Source of the DNA: CAYJLC01 sp964370735
GTDB lineage: Bacteria > Bacillota > Clostridia > Oscillospirales > Butyricicoccaceae
NCBI GenBank assembly: GCA_964370735.1
Contig: CAYJLC010000035.1
Coordinates: forward strand, 1-23,416
Reading direction: 5' to 3'
Length of the DNA stretch: 23,416 bases
In this document: positions 1-5,775 of the stretch, piece after piece
Layout: each line of letters starts with the position of its first letter
How positions within the stretch are numbered: the stretch's first letter is position 1
Notes under the pieces: model-generated
Database searches by the model: none
Seen by the model: the letters and a program-made list of their open reading frames with translations, nothing else
Told to the model about the DNA's origin: nothing
Translations under genes and position numbers: made by a program

Positions 1-40
1 CAAACTGTTTTACTGCTTGTTTTTGTTCGGTATTTGTCAT
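1..40 (-). CDS. Start of a truncated gene, possibly an MmeI-like DNA methyltransferase
   Basis: An ATG at 40 (read leftwards) opens a frame giving MTNTEQKQAVKQF before the window ends. A purine-rich AGAGAGG ribosome-binding site lies about 8 bases upstream, and the ATG begins only three bases after the stop codon of the HTH gene at 44..241, so the two are probably co-transcribed. The opening residues resemble, from memory, the N-terminus of MmeI-like type IIG/IIL DNA methyltransferases (a TN-E-Q-QA-K-F pattern), a family often found next to small HTH genes of the kind seen here. Thirteen residues cannot establish a family, so the product name is a guess and only the presence of a gene start is well supported. 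Confidence 0.45.
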   Translation of the reverse strand, partial: MTNTEQKQAVKQF

Positions 41-43
41 ATC

Positions 44-241
44 TTAATCCTCTCTAGCTTGACCACTTGTAACCCAAGCATCAACTTCGCTTATTTTAAA
101 TTTCCATAGCTTACCCACTTTATGGCAAGGAATTGTTTCTTTTCTTATCCAATTACGGATTGTTTCAATGGTTACACCAAGGTGTAATGCAATATCTTTT
201 GTAGATACCCAATTTTCAGGTTGTTTATTTTCTGTATTCAT
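44..241 (-). CDS. Small HTH DNA-binding protein (excisionase/MerR-like, HTH_17 type)
   Basis: A 65-residue protein that is essentially one winged-helix domain of the excisionase/MerR superfamily: a W-V-S-T-K-D-I-A-x-H-L-G-V first helix, a T-I-R-N-W-I recognition helix, then the wing pattern I-P-C-H-K-V-G-K-L-W-K-F and a terminal helix E-V-D-A-W. I chose the ATG at 241 over a TTG at 247 because AGGAGG at 250..255 sits 8 bases upstream of the ATG. Such proteins either direct phage/ICE excision or sit beside restriction-modification genes; the overlapping context with the truncated gene at 1..40 favours the second, but a recombination directionality factor is equally possible from sequence. A promoter is visible at 270..299. 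Confidence 0.8.
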   Translation of the reverse strand: MNTENKQPENWVSTKDIALHLGVTIETIRNWIRKETIPCHKVGKLWKFKISEVDAWVTSGQARED

Positions 242-269
242 AAGCAAAACCTCCTAATACTCTGCTATT

Positions 270-299
270 ATTATACTACAAGATATTATATAATTACAA
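270..299 (-). promoter_or_regulatory. Sigma-A-type promoter of the HTH gene
   Basis: On the minus strand, TTGTAA (294..299) is followed after 18 bases by TATAAT (270..275), which would start transcription about 20 bases before the ribosome-binding site of the HTH gene at 44..241. The -10 is perfect; the -35 matches 4 of 6 consensus bases. Confidence 0.5.
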
Positions 300-339
300 G
301 CATTTGACATAAATTAGTGGTAATTATTATTCAAATATA

Positions 340-470
340 ACTTTTATAACCCCTAAATTCACCCCTACAACCCCATTTCACCCTTTATCTTTATCAGAAC
401 TCAACCGACACTCCAAACACCCCTTAAAACCCATTTAAACCCCCACTGGAACACACCCTATTACACAAAC
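340..470. repeat. C-rich leader copy A (G-runs on the minus strand)
   Basis: A strongly strand-asymmetric stretch, C-rich on the plus strand, in otherwise AT-rich DNA. On the minus strand it carries two sets of four G-runs: one over 350..383 (runs of 3 to 4, loops of 8, 5 and 6 bases) and one over 420..458 (runs of 3 to 5, loops of 6, 7 and 11). Its left third aligns with copy B at 2118..2240: both contain AACTTT, then A/C-rich bases ending in ACCCC, then AAATTC-CC-CTACAAC. No ORF with a plausible start overlaps it. Together with the terminator at 492..525 it fills the gap between the HTH gene and the first repeat protein. Confidence 0.5.
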
Positions 471-491
471 TAAACCACATACTTTTAAATC

Positions 492-525
492 AAAAAAATA
501 ATGGGACATCTCTCGACATCCCATT
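492..525 (-). terminator. Intrinsic terminator, minus strand
   Basis: On the minus strand AATGGGA and TCCCATT (519..525 and 500..506) can pair as a 7-bp stem with a 12-base loop, followed by ATTTTTTTG. It lies about 200 bases beyond the stop of the repeat protein at 729..1415, which has its own terminator at 681..713, so it may end a separate short transcript from 526..680, where I see no convincing gene. Confidence 0.55.
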
Positions 526-680
526 AAACATTCCGATTATCTCGTATTTTTACTAGTTTAGTAGTTTATTGATTAGGCACTTCCTCATTCCTAGTGGCTA
601 CTGCTTGGTCTTTTTGAATTTTGTGTTTGAAAAAATCTCAACCAGTCTTGATTGTGTAGGGTGATTTGTAGTAAAAGGGC

Positions 681-713
681 AAAATAAAACAGCCCTAAGG
701 TTAATTAGGACTG
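681..713 (-). terminator. Intrinsic terminator of the repeat-protein gene
   Basis: CAGTCCTAA (from 705..713) pairs with TTAGGGCTG (from 690..698) over 9 bp with one G-T pair and a 6-base loop, then TTTTATTTT on the minus strand. It begins 15 bases after the stop codon at 729. The first stem arm, with its flank ATTAGGACTGCTTT, recurs without its partner at about 1450, downstream of the paralogous gene, which supports a tandem duplication. Confidence 0.75.
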
Positions 714-728
714 CTTTGTTAATTTATT

Positions 729-1415
729 TTATTGGATTGGTTTGTCTGATCCTGTTAAATCGTTTCCTAAATCAGGATCATCAGGAGGTCTTATGTTGCT
801 TCCTCCTTGGTTAATTAAATCATCCAACAATATGCCACCGTTGTCAGGTTCAGATTGAGTATCAGAGCTACCGCCATAGAGTGGGGTTGTGGCATTTCCA
901 TCTCCTGGCTTTGCTATGTTACTACCAGAATCCTCCCTTGACGGTGGCGGAGGAATATCGTCTCCTCCGTATAGTGGATCTGTTAAAGGTTTTGATGGAT
1001 CTCCTGGTATTATTATATCATCTTGATCCCCTCTGTCAGGTGGAGCAGGTACGTCTGGCTCAGGTTGTGCTGTTTGTAGAACTGGTTCTTGTGTTACCTC
1101 TGGTGTAGGCTCTATTTCAGGTGTTGTTTCAACCTCTGGTTCTGGTGTTATCTCTGGGATAGGCTCTACTTCGGGTGTCGTTTCAACTTCTGTTTCAGGC
1201 TCAACCTCTGGGGTAGTCTCTGTAATTTCAGTCTCAGTTTCTACCTCTTGGGTAGGTTCATTTTCTATAGGTGTTTCAATCTCTGGTTCTAATGCAGGTT
1301 CTGAAACCTGTGGTTCATTTATCGGTTGTTCTGCTTCTTCATTTTGCAGTGCATAAAAACCAATCCCCAAAACCGCTACCACAACGATAGCAATTATAAT
1401 AATTGTCTTTTTCAA
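729..1415 (-). CDS. Membrane-anchored Pro/Glu/Thr-repeat protein 1
   Basis: A 228-residue protein: an uncleaved-looking N-terminal membrane anchor (about residues 4-23, I/V/A-rich, preceded by MKK), then about 90 residues of PE/TE repeats (E-x-TPEVEP, PEITPEPEVET), then a Pro/Gly/Asp-rich tail with two LYGG motifs. It has no Cys-box, LPXTG or enzyme motif, so it is best seen as an extracytoplasmic stalk or envelope-spanning anchor. Membrane-anchored acidic proline-rich proteins of this layout (DUF6550-like) occur in Clostridia conjugative elements; that assignment is from memory and tentative. The start is TTG at 1415, with GGAGG at 1423..1427, 7 bases upstream. It is a tandem paralogue of 1478..2017, sharing anchor layout, repeat text and TTG start, but their C-terminal tails are unrelated. 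Confidence 0.8.
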   Translation of the reverse strand: MKKTIIIIAIVVVAVLGIGFYALQNEEAEQPINEPQVSEPALEPEIETPIENEPTQEVETETEITETTPEVEPETEVETTPEVEPIPEITPEPEVETTPEIEPTPEVTQEPVLQTAQPEPDVPAPPDRGDQDDIIIPGDPSKPLTDPLYGGDDIPPPPSREDSGSNIAKPGDGNATTPLYGGSSDTQSEPDNGGILLDDLINQGGSNIRPPDDPDLGNDLTGSDKPIQ

Positions 1416-1477
1416 GTTAAATCCTCCATATGTAAACGTCTTTTTATATTAGGACTGCTTTTGGTTATTATATGATG

Positions 1478-2017
1478 TTATTGCCAATTGCCACCTATGT
1501 CTTGCTTATCTGCATGTGGATCATCTGGGAGTTGTATAGGTGGTACATAGTTTGGATCGTTTTCAAATGCGTTATAACCTTCTTCAGGCTTTGTATCTGG
1601 CTTAGGTGTCATGGGTGGTACAACTGGCTCTGGTTCAGTCTCTGGTGTTGGCTGTGTAGTTTCTTCTACTTGTGGTGTCGGTGTTGCTTCAACCTCTGGT
1701 TCTGGTGTTATCTCTGGGATAGGCTCTACTTCGGGTGTCATTTCAGCTTCCGTTTCAGGCTCAACCTCTGGTGTAGGCTCTATTTCGGGTGTTATTTCAA
1801 CTTCTGTTTCAGGCTCAACCTCTGGGGTAGTCTCTGTAATTTCAGTCTCAGTTTCTACCTCTGGTGTAGGTTCATTTTCTATAGGTGTTTCAACTGGTGC
1901 TATAACTGCACTTGGCTGTGCTTGTTCCTCAATCGGCTCTCCTGTTTGAGACGTGTAAACGATAATCGCTATCAATGCAACCGCAAGAATGGCTACAGGA
2001 ATTACTATCTTTTTCAA
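1478..2017 (-). CDS. Membrane-anchored Pro/Glu/Thr-repeat protein 2
   Basis: A 179-residue paralogue of the protein at 729..1415. The N-terminal hydrophobic segment (about residues 4-21) follows MKK; then comes a longer repeat tract (PTPEVETETEITE, repeated PEVEPETE blocks) and a tail ending D-I-G-G-N-W-Q with a DPNYVPP motif. Start is TTG at 2017 with GGAGG at 2025..2029, 7 bases upstream; an ATG at 2024 is in another frame. At DNA level 1795..1893 matches 1181..1279 of the paralogue at 97 of 99 positions, while this copy carries an extra repeat unit, so the genes have duplicated or converted recently and the tract changes by slippage. It is probably the first gene of a leftward operon driven from the promoter at 2347..2376. 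Function beyond an envelope role is unknown. Confidence 0.8.
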   Translation of the reverse strand: MKKIVIPVAILAVALIAIIVYTSQTGEPIEEQAQPSAVIAPVETPIENEPTPEVETETEITETTPEVEPETEVEITPEIEPTPEVEPETEAEMTPEVEPIPEITPEPEVEATPTPQVEETTQPTPETEPEPVVPPMTPKPDTKPEEGYNAFENDPNYVPPIQLPDDPHADKQDIGGNWQ

Positions 2018-2117
2018 TGTTCATCCTCCAAATTAATATATCTTTTCTATTATATAATTTTCCATTAGTATATTCAAGTATTTTATGTATTGGGATAACT
2101 TATAGATCTATTTAGCG

Positions 2118-2240
2118 AAAAACAACTTTAAAACCCCTTGAAATTCGCCTCTACAACTCAACTTTAGATCTTCCCTTACACCTAAACACTTCCCCCCTGA
2201 ACACACCTAAAACCCCCTCTGGGACACCTTAGGGACTATC
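2118..2240. repeat. C-rich leader copy B
   Basis: A second C-rich (minus-strand G-rich) stretch related to copy A at 340..470 and in the same orientation. It lies between the promoter at 2347..2376 and the TTG start at 2017, so it would be the untranslated leader of the repeat-protein mRNA (about 320 bases). It contains G-runs of 5, 6, 3 and 4 on the minus strand with long loops. The best matching part to copy A is 2124..2160. The rest of 2018..2412 holds no other gene I can support. Confidence 0.45.
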
Positions 2241-2315
2241 TCAACCACCTAAACACTACAACCCAAATCGTTAAATTCAATATATTTTCCAACCATATCA
2301 ATGTGGATTTTTAAC

Positions 2316-2352
2316 TATAATTATATAGTTAAAGTATAACTATATAATTATA
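2316..2352. promoter_or_regulatory. Operator-like inverted repeat upstream of the ribbon-helix-helix gene
   Basis: Perfect 16-bp arms, TATAATTATATAGTTA (2316..2331) and its exact complement (2337..2352), separated by AAGTA. The right arm contains the -10 hexamer of the leftward promoter at 2347..2376, and the repeat lies about 60 bases upstream of the rightward regulator gene. This is the expected layout for a ribbon-helix-helix repressor acting on its own and the divergent transcript; the binding itself is inference. Confidence 0.6.
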
Positions 2353-2376
2353 ACATATTATATTTTCTGATGTCAA
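2347..2376 (-). promoter_or_regulatory. Consensus promoter reading left toward the repeat proteins
   Basis: Minus-strand TTGACA (2371..2376), 18-base spacer, TATAAT (2347..2352): both hexamers are perfect. It would transcribe the two Pro/Glu repeat genes and overlaps the operator-like inverted repeat. On the plus strand a TATAAT at 2379..2384 could serve the regulator gene but has no good -35. Confidence 0.7.
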
Positions 2377-2412
2377 TATATAATAGTTGTAATGTATGGG
2401 GAGGTAGATAGC

Positions 2413-2607
2413 ATGGACAAAGAGATTAAAATTACCAAAAAACAAGCTCGCAAAGGCGATGACGGCTACAAAGTTGTGTCGGTGCGTATGAAAGATGAAA
2501 CCATTGAACAGCTTGATGTGTTATCTGCACAAACCAACCGTTCACGCAACGAGCTAATTAACTTGCTTTTGGAATCAGCCATTAAAATTGTTAAAATAGA
2601 AGACTGA
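2413..2607 (+). CDS. Ribbon-helix-helix (CopG/Arc-type) transcriptional regulator
   Basis: A 64-residue protein with a basic N-terminal arm (KITKKQARKGDDGYK) followed by a classic ribbon-helix-helix: a V-S-V-R-M beta strand, helix A (DETIEQLDVLSAQT), the N-R-S-R-N turn and helix B (ELINLLLESAI). Dimers of this fold insert the strand into the major groove and repress plasmid or element promoters. The ATG at 2413 is preferred over an upstream in-frame ATG at 2392 because GGGGAGG at 2398..2404 is 8 bases before it. It is the only plus-strand gene in the accessory block and diverges from the repeat-protein operon across an inverted-repeat operator, which suggests control of both directions. An antitoxin role is possible, but no toxin-like partner adjoins it. 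Confidence 0.8.
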   Translation: MDKEIKITKKQARKGDDGYKVVSVRMKDETIEQLDVLSAQTNRSRNELINLLLESAIKIVKIED

Positions 2608-2626
2608 TTTAACAGAGTATCAATAT

Positions 2627-2668
2627 AAAACAACTGGGTAAACCACACGATTTACCCAGTTGTTTTTT
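2627..2668. terminator. Bidirectional intrinsic terminator between convergent genes
   Basis: A 16-bp perfect stem (2627..2642 with 2651..2666) and an 8-base loop CCACACGA, followed on the plus strand by further T residues. It ends the ribbon-helix-helix gene and, read on the other strand, can also end the minus-strand gene whose stop is at 2674. Confidence 0.85.
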
Positions 2669-2673
2669 TATGT

Positions 2674-3435
2674 TTATTGTTCCTTTAGCATTTCTGTAAG
2701 CAAGGCAAGGAGTATTTCATCAATCTCCGTGAAAGTAAACTTAAATTTCTCAATTTTCAGCATAGGTCGTTCACAGCCAACATTGATAATGCGGTAAATC
2801 TGACCGTCATTGAGAACATACCCACAGCCGTTAAAAATTATCCTTGGTTTTGGTATATTCTCAATGATTTCCTCGAATGTAAAATGCCCACCTGCCCAGT
2901 TATGGCTATCAAACATTTCACGAGGTAGGTTTAGGATTTCTTTGTATGTATCATTTTGTATCAAAAAGTCGTTATCATCTCTCCTGTCCGCTATCTGCAC
3001 CACACTTGGGAGCAATTTATTCATGCCAACATTTTCTACCTTGTAAATGCCGAAATGGGTATCGAGCAAGATATAGTGATCATCATAAATTGCTCTTGGT
3101 ATATTCATTCCCTCAATAAACGACTCTAATTTAGTCCTTCTTTCCACCACTGTCAAATTGTCATCGTCAAGTCCTAACAATGAATTGATTACCCCATCAG
3201 GTATAGCACTTTCGTCAATGTCAATTTCGCTTTCCTCAGCAGACGGCTCAAAATAGCCATCGCCAAAGGGGTTTTCCATTTCTTCATCATCAAGCTCACC
3301 TAAATAATTATCTTGTGGGTCAAACTGAACTTCCGAGATTTGTTTCATAGTATTGTAGATTTCCTCACATTTAGCACGCACTTCCTCCTCGGTTTCATTA
3401 CCTGTTAAATATAAACTATGTTTAATCAACTCCAT
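2674..3435 (-). CDS. Unrecognised acidic protein with a duplicated module
   Basis: A 253-residue protein that I do not recognise. After an N-terminal region it has a strongly acidic segment (about residues 45-92, D/E-rich). Residues 113-137 and 197-220 look like two copies of one module: each starts P-R-x-I, has L-x-D in the middle and ends I-Y-(K/R)-x-x-N-V-G. No membrane segment, signal peptide or catalytic motif is evident. The ATG at 3435 directly abuts the stop codon of the upstream gene (3436..4218), and an AGGAGG site lies inside the end of that gene, so the two are translationally coupled and likely work together. It is the last gene of that leftward unit, ending at the terminator 2627..2668. 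Confidence 0.65.
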   Translation of the reverse strand: MELIKHSLYLTGNETEEEVRAKCEEIYNTMKQISEVQFDPQDNYLGELDDEEMENPFGDGYFEPSAEESEIDIDESAIPDGVINSLLGLDDDNLTVVERRTKLESFIEGMNIPRAIYDDHYILLDTHFGIYKVENVGMNKLLPSVVQIADRRDDNDFLIQNDTYKEILNLPREMFDSHNWAGGHFTFEEIIENIPKPRIIFNGCGYVLNDGQIYRIINVGCERPMLKIEKFKFTFTEIDEILLALLTEMLKEQ

Positions 3436-4218
3436 TTAAACACCCTCCTTGTTACTTTTAGTCTTATTACGTTTTGTTCGTGTAGTCGGTTTATTTACCT
3501 TCGGTGCTGTAGGCACTTCCACAACATCACCCACAGGAATACTCTCTGTATCTGTGTTTTCTACAGGGTCATGAAAAATAACGTCATCAATATTATCGCT
3601 TTCTGTAGCGGTAGCCTCATTCATTGATTTTTCTTGGTTTTCAATGATAGCGGAAATTTCGCTTGCTGTAGAATTGGGATTGTTAAGCACTTCGCCAACG
3701 GATATAATTAAGCTACTGGCTTTTCTTGGTGCTTTTGTGCTCACAAACTCAGTAGGGGCGAAAACTTCGATTTCTACAGCATCAGCCTCAGCATATGGAT
3801 CGGTGCTTGGTATCATGCGAACACCTGCTACGGCAACAACTTTCAGCATAGCCATTAGAGTATCCTCGTCAACAAGGTTTCTTGAACAATGGTTGTTTAC
3901 AACCTCAAACTTTTTGGTGTTTGAATCCGTATAAACTATCTGCTTTGTCACAGAGTATATGCGTGTCAGGTTACTGCTGTGCAGTGTTCTAAACTTGCCT
4001 ACAGCAGACTTAATCATTAGGTTCATCTGATTAAAGCCCTGTAAATCAGGCTTAATTTCACCGTCTATCAAAGTTAGCCCTTGCACCTGTTTTTCCCCGA
4101 CCAATCTTAGCACCTCTTTAGGTGTCGTTTCATTAAATTCATTTGTAGCATCGTCATACAGGGTATACCCTGCAATTCTTGTCTGTCCTAAGTCCAATCT
4201 GCATACCACAGTTTTCAT
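3436..4218 (-). CDS. Unrecognised element protein with basic tail
   Basis: A 260-residue protein with no family I can name. The N-terminal 170 residues look globular (start MKTVVCRLDLGQTRIAGY, with T-L-I-D-G-E and V-A-V-A-G-V-R-M segments). Residues from about 185 are low-complexity, Ser/Glu/Asp-rich and then strongly basic at the end (TRTKRNKTKSNK), a composition common in nucleic-acid-binding or scaffold proteins. Start ATG at 4218 has a moderate AAAGGATG site upstream. The gene abuts 2674..3435 at the stop/start junction, so the two form a coupled pair. It lies 37 bases after the resolvase stop and could be read through from that gene. Confidence 0.6.
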   Translation of the reverse strand: MKTVVCRLDLGQTRIAGYTLYDDATNEFNETTPKEVLRLVGEKQVQGLTLIDGEIKPDLQGFNQMNLMIKSAVGKFRTLHSSNLTRIYSVTKQIVYTDSNTKKFEVVNNHCSRNLVDEDTLMAMLKVVAVAGVRMIPSTDPYAEADAVEIEVFAPTEFVSTKAPRKASSLIISVGEVLNNPNSTASEISAIIENQEKSMNEATATESDNIDDVIFHDPVENTDTESIPVGDVVEVPTAPKVNKPTTRTKRNKTKSNKEGV

Positions 4219-4255
4219 TTTTTACACATCCTTTTCTTTTTATGATTATAAATCT

Positions 4256-4900
4256 TTACCCATTGACTGGCGTTTGCTCACTATAGTATTTTTCCTGTTC
4301 AAAACGCTGTATCAGCCTGTAAAATGTATTAGGCTTTACTGATAGAAGCTCCATAACTTCCTTGGTTTTCAGTTGACCCGATTTCCACCTTGGGTATATG
4401 TCTGCTAACTTTGACATATCAACCTCTATAGGCTTACGACCCTTGTAAACACCTCGTTTTTTAGCTTCCTCAATGCCTGCTCTTTGCCGATATTCTTTTC
4501 TTTCAAGCTCCTGTTGAGCTATGGAACTGTACACCTCAATTAAGATGTTGTTTATAAGCTCCAAAACCCAGTCTTGACCCTCAATGTCCTGTAGCGTGGT
4601 GGGTATATCAAGGCATCTGATACGCACCCCCTTTGCTTTTAACCAGTCAAGCTCACTTTTTACCCCTGCTTTAGTTCTGCCCAGTCTGTCAAGCTCTGCA
4701 ATGATTAACTCATCACCACCACGCAAAATGCGTTTCAAAACACCGTATTCAGGACGCTCATAGGTTTTACCCGACACTTTATCAATGAATATATTATCTT
4801 CGCTAAGTTCGGGGTAATACGTTTTAGCAGTTGTAAGCTGTCTTTCATAATGTTGTTCTTTGGTGCTGACACGCCCATAAAAATAAATTTCCTTAGACAT
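4256..4900 (-). CDS. Serine recombinase (resolvase/invertase family)
   Basis: A 214-residue site-specific recombinase. The catalytic domain begins Y-F-Y-G-R-V-S-T-K-E-Q, with the nucleophile at Ser12, followed by the family patterns D-K-x-S-G-K, R-P-x-x-x-x-L and E-L-D-R-L-G-R-T (arginines needed for catalysis). The long E helix (about residues 120-150) is present, and the C-terminus carries a resolvase HTH (K-T-K-E-V-M-E-L-L-S-V-K-P-N-T-F-Y-R). Length suits small resolvases and DNA invertases, not large integrases. The frame stays open 57 codons upstream, but the ATG at 4900 has GGGAGG 5 bases before it and starts the conserved domain. Repeats at 5032..5168 just upstream are candidate recombination sites. 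Confidence 0.92.
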   Translation of the reverse strand: MSKEIYFYGRVSTKEQHYERQLTTAKTYYPELSEDNIFIDKVSGKTYERPEYGVLKRILRGGDELIIAELDRLGRTKAGVKSELDWLKAKGVRIRCLDIPTTLQDIEGQDWVLELINNILIEVYSSIAQQELERKEYRQRAGIEEAKKRGVYKGRKPIEVDMSKLADIYPRWKSGQLKTKEVMELLSVKPNTFYRLIQRFEQEKYYSEQTPVNG

Positions 4901-5186
4901 AAAAACCTCCCTTCCTATTATTTGGGGAGGGAGTATACCGCTTTTTATCTTGAAATGCAAGGATTTTTTTAAATGAAACTGTGAAATTTTTATTATTCCA
5001 ATACAGACATACAAAATCAGATTTTTTTCTTTCAATAGGGTACACCCCAATGAATTATGCAACATAGACATTTTGAAACAAACTTACACCAATATAAACA
5101 GCCTAAAATATGTCAATAGGGTAGTGATTTATATTTGAAGTATGTCAAATAAAATCGCTACCCTATTGAAGTATACTATTTGATTT
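4901..5186. other. Non-coding region upstream of the resolvase
   Basis: 286 bases without a supported gene. It contains the resolvase ribosome-binding site, T-rich DNA, one CAATAGGGTA half-site at 5033..5042 and the long inverted repeat at 5114..5168. Its 136-base span of repeats next to a resolvase gene is about the size of Tn3-family res regions. Confidence 0.5.
5114..5168. repeat. Long inverted repeat, candidate resolvase site
   Basis: Left arm 5114..5138 starts CAATAGGGTAGTGATTT and right arm 5145..5168 is its near-perfect complement, differing by one base change and a one-base length difference; the loop is AGTATG. No T-tract follows on either strand, so it is not an intrinsic terminator. 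A half-site CAATAGGGTA lies at 5033, and an extended relative of the right arm lies at 11911..11941. Being 214 bases upstream of the serine recombinase start, it is a plausible binding/crossover site. Confidence 0.55.
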
Positions 5187-5633
5187 TTAGAAGATTACTC
5201 CGGATAAACTAACCCAATAATACTTATATCCGTGTTTTTCTAAAATATCTGATATGATTTGTGTTTCATCATCACGAATGAACTCACAACCCCTGCGTAT
5301 AGCATTTGGATTTACCAGTATAAACCCCATATTTGTGTAGTATTTTAATGCGTTTAGGTTTTTAGACAGCACCCAGTCCAATGACACCTCTGCTGATTTG
5401 AGCCTTAAATATACCTCAGCCAGTTTAGTGTTTTTTCTTATCAGTAAATACGGAAAATCAAAGCATTCAGGGTAAAGTTCGTGTGCTATATTCCTTTTGT
5501 TGCGTGCTAAATGCTGTGTCGCACTATAGATTTCAAGTGCTGTACGATTGCTTTCTACTGCATTAACATAGTCGGTTATTTCTCTTATGTCGGGGTAGTT
5601 AAGCAGTATCTCCTCTATAATTCTTTGGTTCAT
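5187..5633 (-). CDS. Unrecognised 148-residue protein
   Basis: Starts MNQRIIEEILLNYPDIREI and is otherwise unfamiliar to me. It is mixed helix/strand in character and soluble, with no signal peptide or membrane segment; a helical N-terminal half is followed by an Asn/Tyr-rich C-terminal half (ALKYYTNMGF, KYYWVSLSG). The ATG at 5633 is preferred over an upstream TTG/ATG region because AAAGGAG lies about 8 bases before it; the open frame upstream to 5708 lacks such a site. It lies between the adenine methylase and the resolvase on the same strand. A faint resemblance of ALKYYTNMGF to the last motif of GNAT acetyltransferases is not backed by the rest of the sequence. Confidence 0.6.
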   Translation of the reverse strand: MNQRIIEEILLNYPDIREITDYVNAVESNRTALEIYSATQHLARNKRNIAHELYPECFDFPYLLIRKNTKLAEVYLRLKSAEVSLDWVLSKNLNALKYYTNMGFILVNPNAIRRGCEFIRDDETQIISDILEKHGYKYYWVSLSGVIF

Positions 5634-5775
5634 CTTCTCACTCCTTTTTCGATAGTTAGTAGTATATATAAGGAATGTATGGATTTCTGTACAATATTCT
5701 AACTTCACTGTATGCCTTAAAGTACATAAGATGATATGGTTATATTGTAAAGTTCAATCAATGTATGCAATGATT

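Noticed and set aside
881..1292. Plus-strand ORFs rich in Leu, Cys, Trp and Phe opposite the first repeat protein
   Set aside because: They are the antisense reading of Pro/Glu/Thr repeats; there is no ribosome-binding site and their composition is fully explained by the real gene.
1100..1900. Periodic repeats that might suggest a CRISPR array or other spaced repeats
   Set aside because: The repeats are in-frame coding repeats with no unique spacers of constant length.
1472..2068. Plus-strand ORFs including a Ser/Gly/Val repeat protein of 112 residues
   Set aside because: The repeats (VSGSTSGV) are the complement of the PEVEPET repeats in the minus-strand gene, which has an anchor sequence, a ribosome-binding site and a paralogue.
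4901..5071. 57-codon N-terminal extension of the resolvase
   Set aside because: The recombinase domain starts at the internal ATG at 4900, which has a strong ribosome-binding site; the upstream frame is T-rich and has none.
5114..5168. Long inverted repeat read as an intrinsic terminator
   Set aside because: No T-tract follows it on either strand and the arms continue the half-site seen elsewhere.
5187..5633. Possible GNAT acetyltransferase based on ALKYYTNMGF
   Set aside because: The acetyl-CoA loop and the other family motifs are missing, so a single short match is not enough.
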